NCBI GenBank assembly: GCA_039096225.1
Contig: JBBPEB010000007.1
Span: 248,001 to 312,000 of the forward strand
DNA: 64,000 bases
Reading direction: 5' to 3'
From: Blastocystis sp. Blastoise
Taxonomy: Eukaryota > Sar > Bigyra > Opalinata > Blastocystidae
Shown here: positions 60,577-64,000 of the stretch, piece after piece
How positions within the stretch are numbered: the first letter of the stretch is position 1
Layout: the number at the start of each line of letters is the position of its first letter
Notes under the pieces: generated by a model
What the model was told of the DNA's origin: nothing
What the model saw: only the letters and a program-made list of their open reading frames with translations
The model's database searches: none
Made by a program: the position numbers and the translations under genes

Positions 60577-60930
60577 ATGGTATTTTTTTGTTTTCATATA
60601 AGTATTTATAATAATTTATAGAGTACTCCAGATAGATTTAATGTAAATATTTCATTCTCAAAGAATTGGGAACATTTACAAAATAAATTTGTTGGTACTG
60701 GACATCCAGATATTACAAAATATAATTGGGCTGTCAATCAACAAAGAGATATGCTTGCATCACACATTGGTCATGAAGATATGATTTATTATGCATCTGT
60801 TGCAGAAAATCAATCTATTGCCAGAACACGATATGATATGCTCGAAGTAAGTCATGTTCTTTTTTTGTTTATCTGTATATAGAAAATGATTCAACCCTGT
60901 GGACCTCCACCTATTAAAGAAGATGATTAA
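60577..60930 (+). CDS. SF3B5: SF3b5 (SF3b10), small subunit of the U2 snRNP SF3b complex
   Basis: Three exons: the ATG alone (60577-60579), 60622-60846 and 60883-60930. They encode 91 residues, against 86 in human. The sequence follows the family from end to end: STPDRFNVN, HLQNKFVGTGHPDITKYNW, VNQQRDMLASHIGHED, VAENQSIARTRYDML, and the near-invariant C-terminus KMIQPCGPP. SF3b5 packs against SF3B1 and SF3B3 in U2 snRNP and helps recognise the branch point; SF3b also belongs to the U11/U12 di-snRNP of the minor spliceosome. Splitting an exon directly after the start codon ATG is unusual, but GTATTT...TTTATAG fits both splice consensus and frame. Confidence 0.95.
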
Positions 60931-61237
60931 ATTGTTCTCATCTATTTGTTTCTCTATTTATCCCTTTCATTTTGTTTTGTTAGTCACAAATTATCTTTCT
61001 TTCTTAACAAAAGCATTTGAAATATATAAAGTGATATTATAAAACTCTAAATATTATTTTATTCATATTAAAAAATAAGTTCATTTGATAAATATCTATT
61101 TTTTGTTTAAAAAAATATTATTTTAATTCTCGAAAAATATTAAGAAAATAATTACCAAAATTCAATGTTTTTCAGATTCTTTAATAAATAAATAAAACAA
61201 CACATTGAGTTTTTTCATTTTTAATAAGAAAATAGCT

Positions 61238-61991
61238 ATGGAAAATAATCATGATCGTATATTCAATGCTTCCTATATATAATAAATACATTTAGGTTCT
61301 AAGTCTGATAAAAAAAGTCAATACCAAAATGGAAATCAGGTGAAACTTGAAGCAAAAAGTATATTAATTATATTATTATAATATAAAACATATTTCTAGA
61401 AACAAAAAGACAACGAGATCTTGCAAAATTATCACAAACTGTATGTTGTTTAATGAATCTCTAAATAGAATTCATTGTTGTTTTTCATTTATATAGGAAA
61501 AAGACCAACGAACTGTTTTCGCATCTAACCTTCCTGAAGGTCTCACTGAAGTATGCTACTTTTTCCAATCTTCCTTTTTTTCTTTTATTTTTTTCATTTA
61601 TTTTTCATAGAAACATTTATTAGCAGCTTTTAGTACAGTAGGCAGAGTTCTCTCAGTTACTATGAATAAAGATTCTGAAGGGAAATTAACCGAATGTCAA
61701 GTGATATTTGATACTTTATCCAGTACTGCCAAATGTCTAAATAATATAGATGGTGTTCGTATTCGTGGACACATTTTATCTGTATATTATTATTTTTGTT
61801 TGTTTTATCAAGAATTATTTTTTATTTTATTCATAGGTTTATCAATCGAAAACAAAAGATAACTCTGTATATTATTATTATTATTATATTTATTATTATA
61901 TTTATGATGATTCATATATTGATATATTATTGATATATTATTATTATAGACATTATTATTACCTGGTACTTATGTTAATCCTGCTGCTTAT

Positions 61992-62035
<44 letters not shown>

Positions 62036-62883
62036 CACTATTGTTATTCTCATCTCTTTAATAATATATATATATAGACGACAATGTATTATAAATGTTG
62101 GCTCCATAAACTATACAATTCCTGCTGCATCTATTCAAGTATTTGCTATTATAATTCATTTATATATATATATCTTTTATATTTATTTATGAATATAATT
62201 ATTATGTTTATTGTTATGATTATCATTTTTATATCGGAATTATTATCAAACTCAATATTATTATATTTATTATGATTATGATTATATTAATTATTGTATA
62301 TTACATAACATATATATAAATAGATGATTTTCTCTCCTTTTGGTACTATTTTGAATTGTCGAATGATTGAAGATCCTGCTACTGGTCTGCATAAGGGCTA
62401 TGGCTTTATCGAATTTGATAATCCAGAAAGTGCTAAGAAGGCTATCGATGTATATATATACTATTATTATATATATATTATTATTATTATTTTTACTAAA
62501 TTTTTTTATGAATTATATATTTATATTTCTATATACAGAATTCTACTATATAATCTATATATTAATATATGTATATATAGGCTATGAATGGTGTCACTAT
62601 TGAAGGTCGACCGATGAAAGTACGTTATGCTAATACTTGTATTCCTGGTAAGTGAATAAATATTATTATTAGTTGTTTTTTTTTTAAAATTTAATTTATT
62701 TAGTACTATTTTTTTAGTTTATATTTTATATTATTATTCTTTTAATTTAATATATATATTATTAGTCTTTAAATTTTGTTTATATATTATTATTCTTTTA
62801 ATATATTATATTATTATTCGTTTATTTCTTTAGGTCTTGGTGTTAATACTAATCTTATTAATAGTTATCAACAAATTATGTAA
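61238..62883 (+). CDS. Two-RRM RNA-binding protein, PUF60/SREK1-like
   Basis: About nine exons run from MENNHDR (61238) to NSYQQIM and TAA at 62881-62883. A basic N-terminus is followed by RRM1, RTVFASNLPEGLTEKHLLAAF with RNP2-like VFASNL, and RRM2, CIINVGSINYTIPAASIQMIF, GFIEFDNPESAKKAI and GVTIEGRPMKVRYA, where RNP1 is HKGYGFIEF. RRM2 resembles those of PUF60 and SREK1 (DPATGLHKGYGFIEF), both splicing regulators acting with U2AF. There is no third domain and no RS region. The closest named orthologue is uncertain. One intron carries a TA run (about 61993-62030). It lies directly downstream of SF3b5 on the same strand. Confidence 0.8.
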
Positions 62884-63137
62884 CTTTATTAAATTCACAT
62901 TTTTCTGTTTTATTTTTTTTCTCGTTTATAATTTGATTTATAGGTTTTATTTTTAATCTATTTTTTAATGTTTTATATAAATTAACTAGATTAAAAAATA
63001 TAAATAACGAACTTATAGGATAAAAGAATAATATATATAGTCATACACTATTAGTATTATAAGTATAGAAAAAAACACAATATTAAATATATTTAAATAG
63101 AAGTTATTTTTTAAATAATAAGAATATAAATAATTTT

Positions 63138-64000
63138 TTATTCATGATCAGAAGGATTATGTTGTTCGTTAGTACTTTGCCATTTATTTACTAATCCAGA
63201 GAATAATCTATATACATATATAAATAGTAGAATACTATATAAAAGAATATATATACATATATACAAATATAAATAGTATAATACTATATAAAAGAATATA
63301 TATATATATAAATATATACGAATTAGGATCTTCTAAGAGTATAGCAGGTTGTTCGAATTCTTTAACTTCTCCAGCTTCTAAAACCATGACTTTATCACTA
63401 TCAATAATAGTATGTATTCTATGAGCAATAGTAATCACAGTACAATCTTTAAATTCTTCTTTCATTGTTTTTTGTATTTTAAGATCTGTTTCAACATCAA
63501 TAGAAGCAGTAGCTTCATCCATTAAGATAATCTTTGTATGATGCAATAATGCTCTAGCTATACATAATAACTGACGTTGACCAACACTATAATTATTACC
63601 ATGCTCTTCTACCATTGATGATAAACCTAAATCAGAAGAAGCAATTACATCCTTCATATGAGCTCGCTATATAGAATATATTATTATATTATATATTGAA
63701 AGAGCTCATAATGATTGTTATTAATATATAAATAAATATAATAAATAATATAACAAAGAAAAATAAATAATAAATAATTATATAATAATAATAATATAAT
63801 ATAATAATAAAAAAACAATAAAATAATAATAATAAATAGTATATACTTCTAAAGCAATCCATATATCGCTATCTTTATATTCATCAAAAGGATCTATATT
63901 TTCTCTTATGGTACCACTAAATAAAACAGGTTCTTGTGAAATAATAGCTATACGACTTCTTAAGTCATGTAATCCTATTTCACTTATATTCATATTATCG
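63138..64000 (-). CDS. ABC transporter, ABCC/MRP type, C-terminal part (truncated by window edge)
   Basis: Three exons of the second nucleotide-binding domain are visible on the minus strand, and the gene continues beyond the right edge. Features in order: [20 protein letters not shown] (Q-loop), [20 protein letters not shown], the signature [16 protein letters not shown], Walker [14 protein letters not shown], the switch His in [21 protein letters not shown], and the tail [16 protein letters not shown], ending in TAA at 63138-63140. The 'IRENIDPF' and 'SVGQRQLLC' wording is characteristic of the C-terminal domain of ABCC proteins, which export organic anions and conjugates. The visible part keeps all catalytic motifs except Walker A, which lies outside the window. 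Confidence 0.92.

Overview
The window is nuclear DNA of an extremely A+T-rich, intron-dense eukaryote, most likely a protist or an early-branching fungus. Introns are short (mostly 35-250 nt) and usually run GTATAT...ATATAG, so many contain TA microsatellites. Stops are TAA and TAG and I see no codon reassignment. Eukaryotic hallmarks include a derlin, LETM1, Prp43, SF3b5, an ABCC-type transporter, RCC1 and TBC domains and a 106-codon poly-Asn run. The sequence does not let me name the species. Exon borders below come from reading frame, splice sites and family conservation; none has been checked against RNA.

Region 1 (1-26.6 kb) is a gene-family island. It holds three BTB/T1-TLDc loci on the minus strand: a decayed one at the left edge, an intact intronless one at 5.6-7.1 kb, and a two-intron copy at 24.9-26.6 kb with an apparent frameshift. 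Among them lie four long multi-exon BTB-like paralogues in two subfamilies (plus strand 1.2-5.3 and 13.8-17.0 kb; minus strand 8.7-12.6 and 17.6-21.5 kb). A 1.35-kb foldback element with 8-bp target duplications sits between the last two loci.

Region 2 (26.6-49.6 kb) carries a small CACTA-type MITE, a secreted sialate O-acetylesterase, a derlin, a small BAR-like gene rebuilt from micro-exons, a ~1,510-residue secreted protein with galactose-binding-like, Ig-like and hormone-receptor-type Cys modules, a hAT-like MITE, and a ~1,500-residue BAR/poly-Asn/RCC1/TBC fusion predicted to be an active RabGAP.

Region 3 (50-64 kb) carries mitochondrial LETM1 (minus), then three plus-strand RNA-processing genes and a likely fourth: an RS-rich protein with a Barentsz-like motif, Prp43/DHX15, SF3b5 and a two-RRM protein. 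The 3' end of an ABCC transporter gene (minus) closes the window.

The most interesting signal is in the splice sites. LETM1 contains an 89-nt AT-AC intron with a perfect U12-type donor (ATATCCTT), and a GC-AG intron. The Prp43 gene, itself a spliceosome-disassembly helicase, gives an intact 721-residue protein only if four of its ten introns use non-GT donors; one of these is GT-free and in frame.
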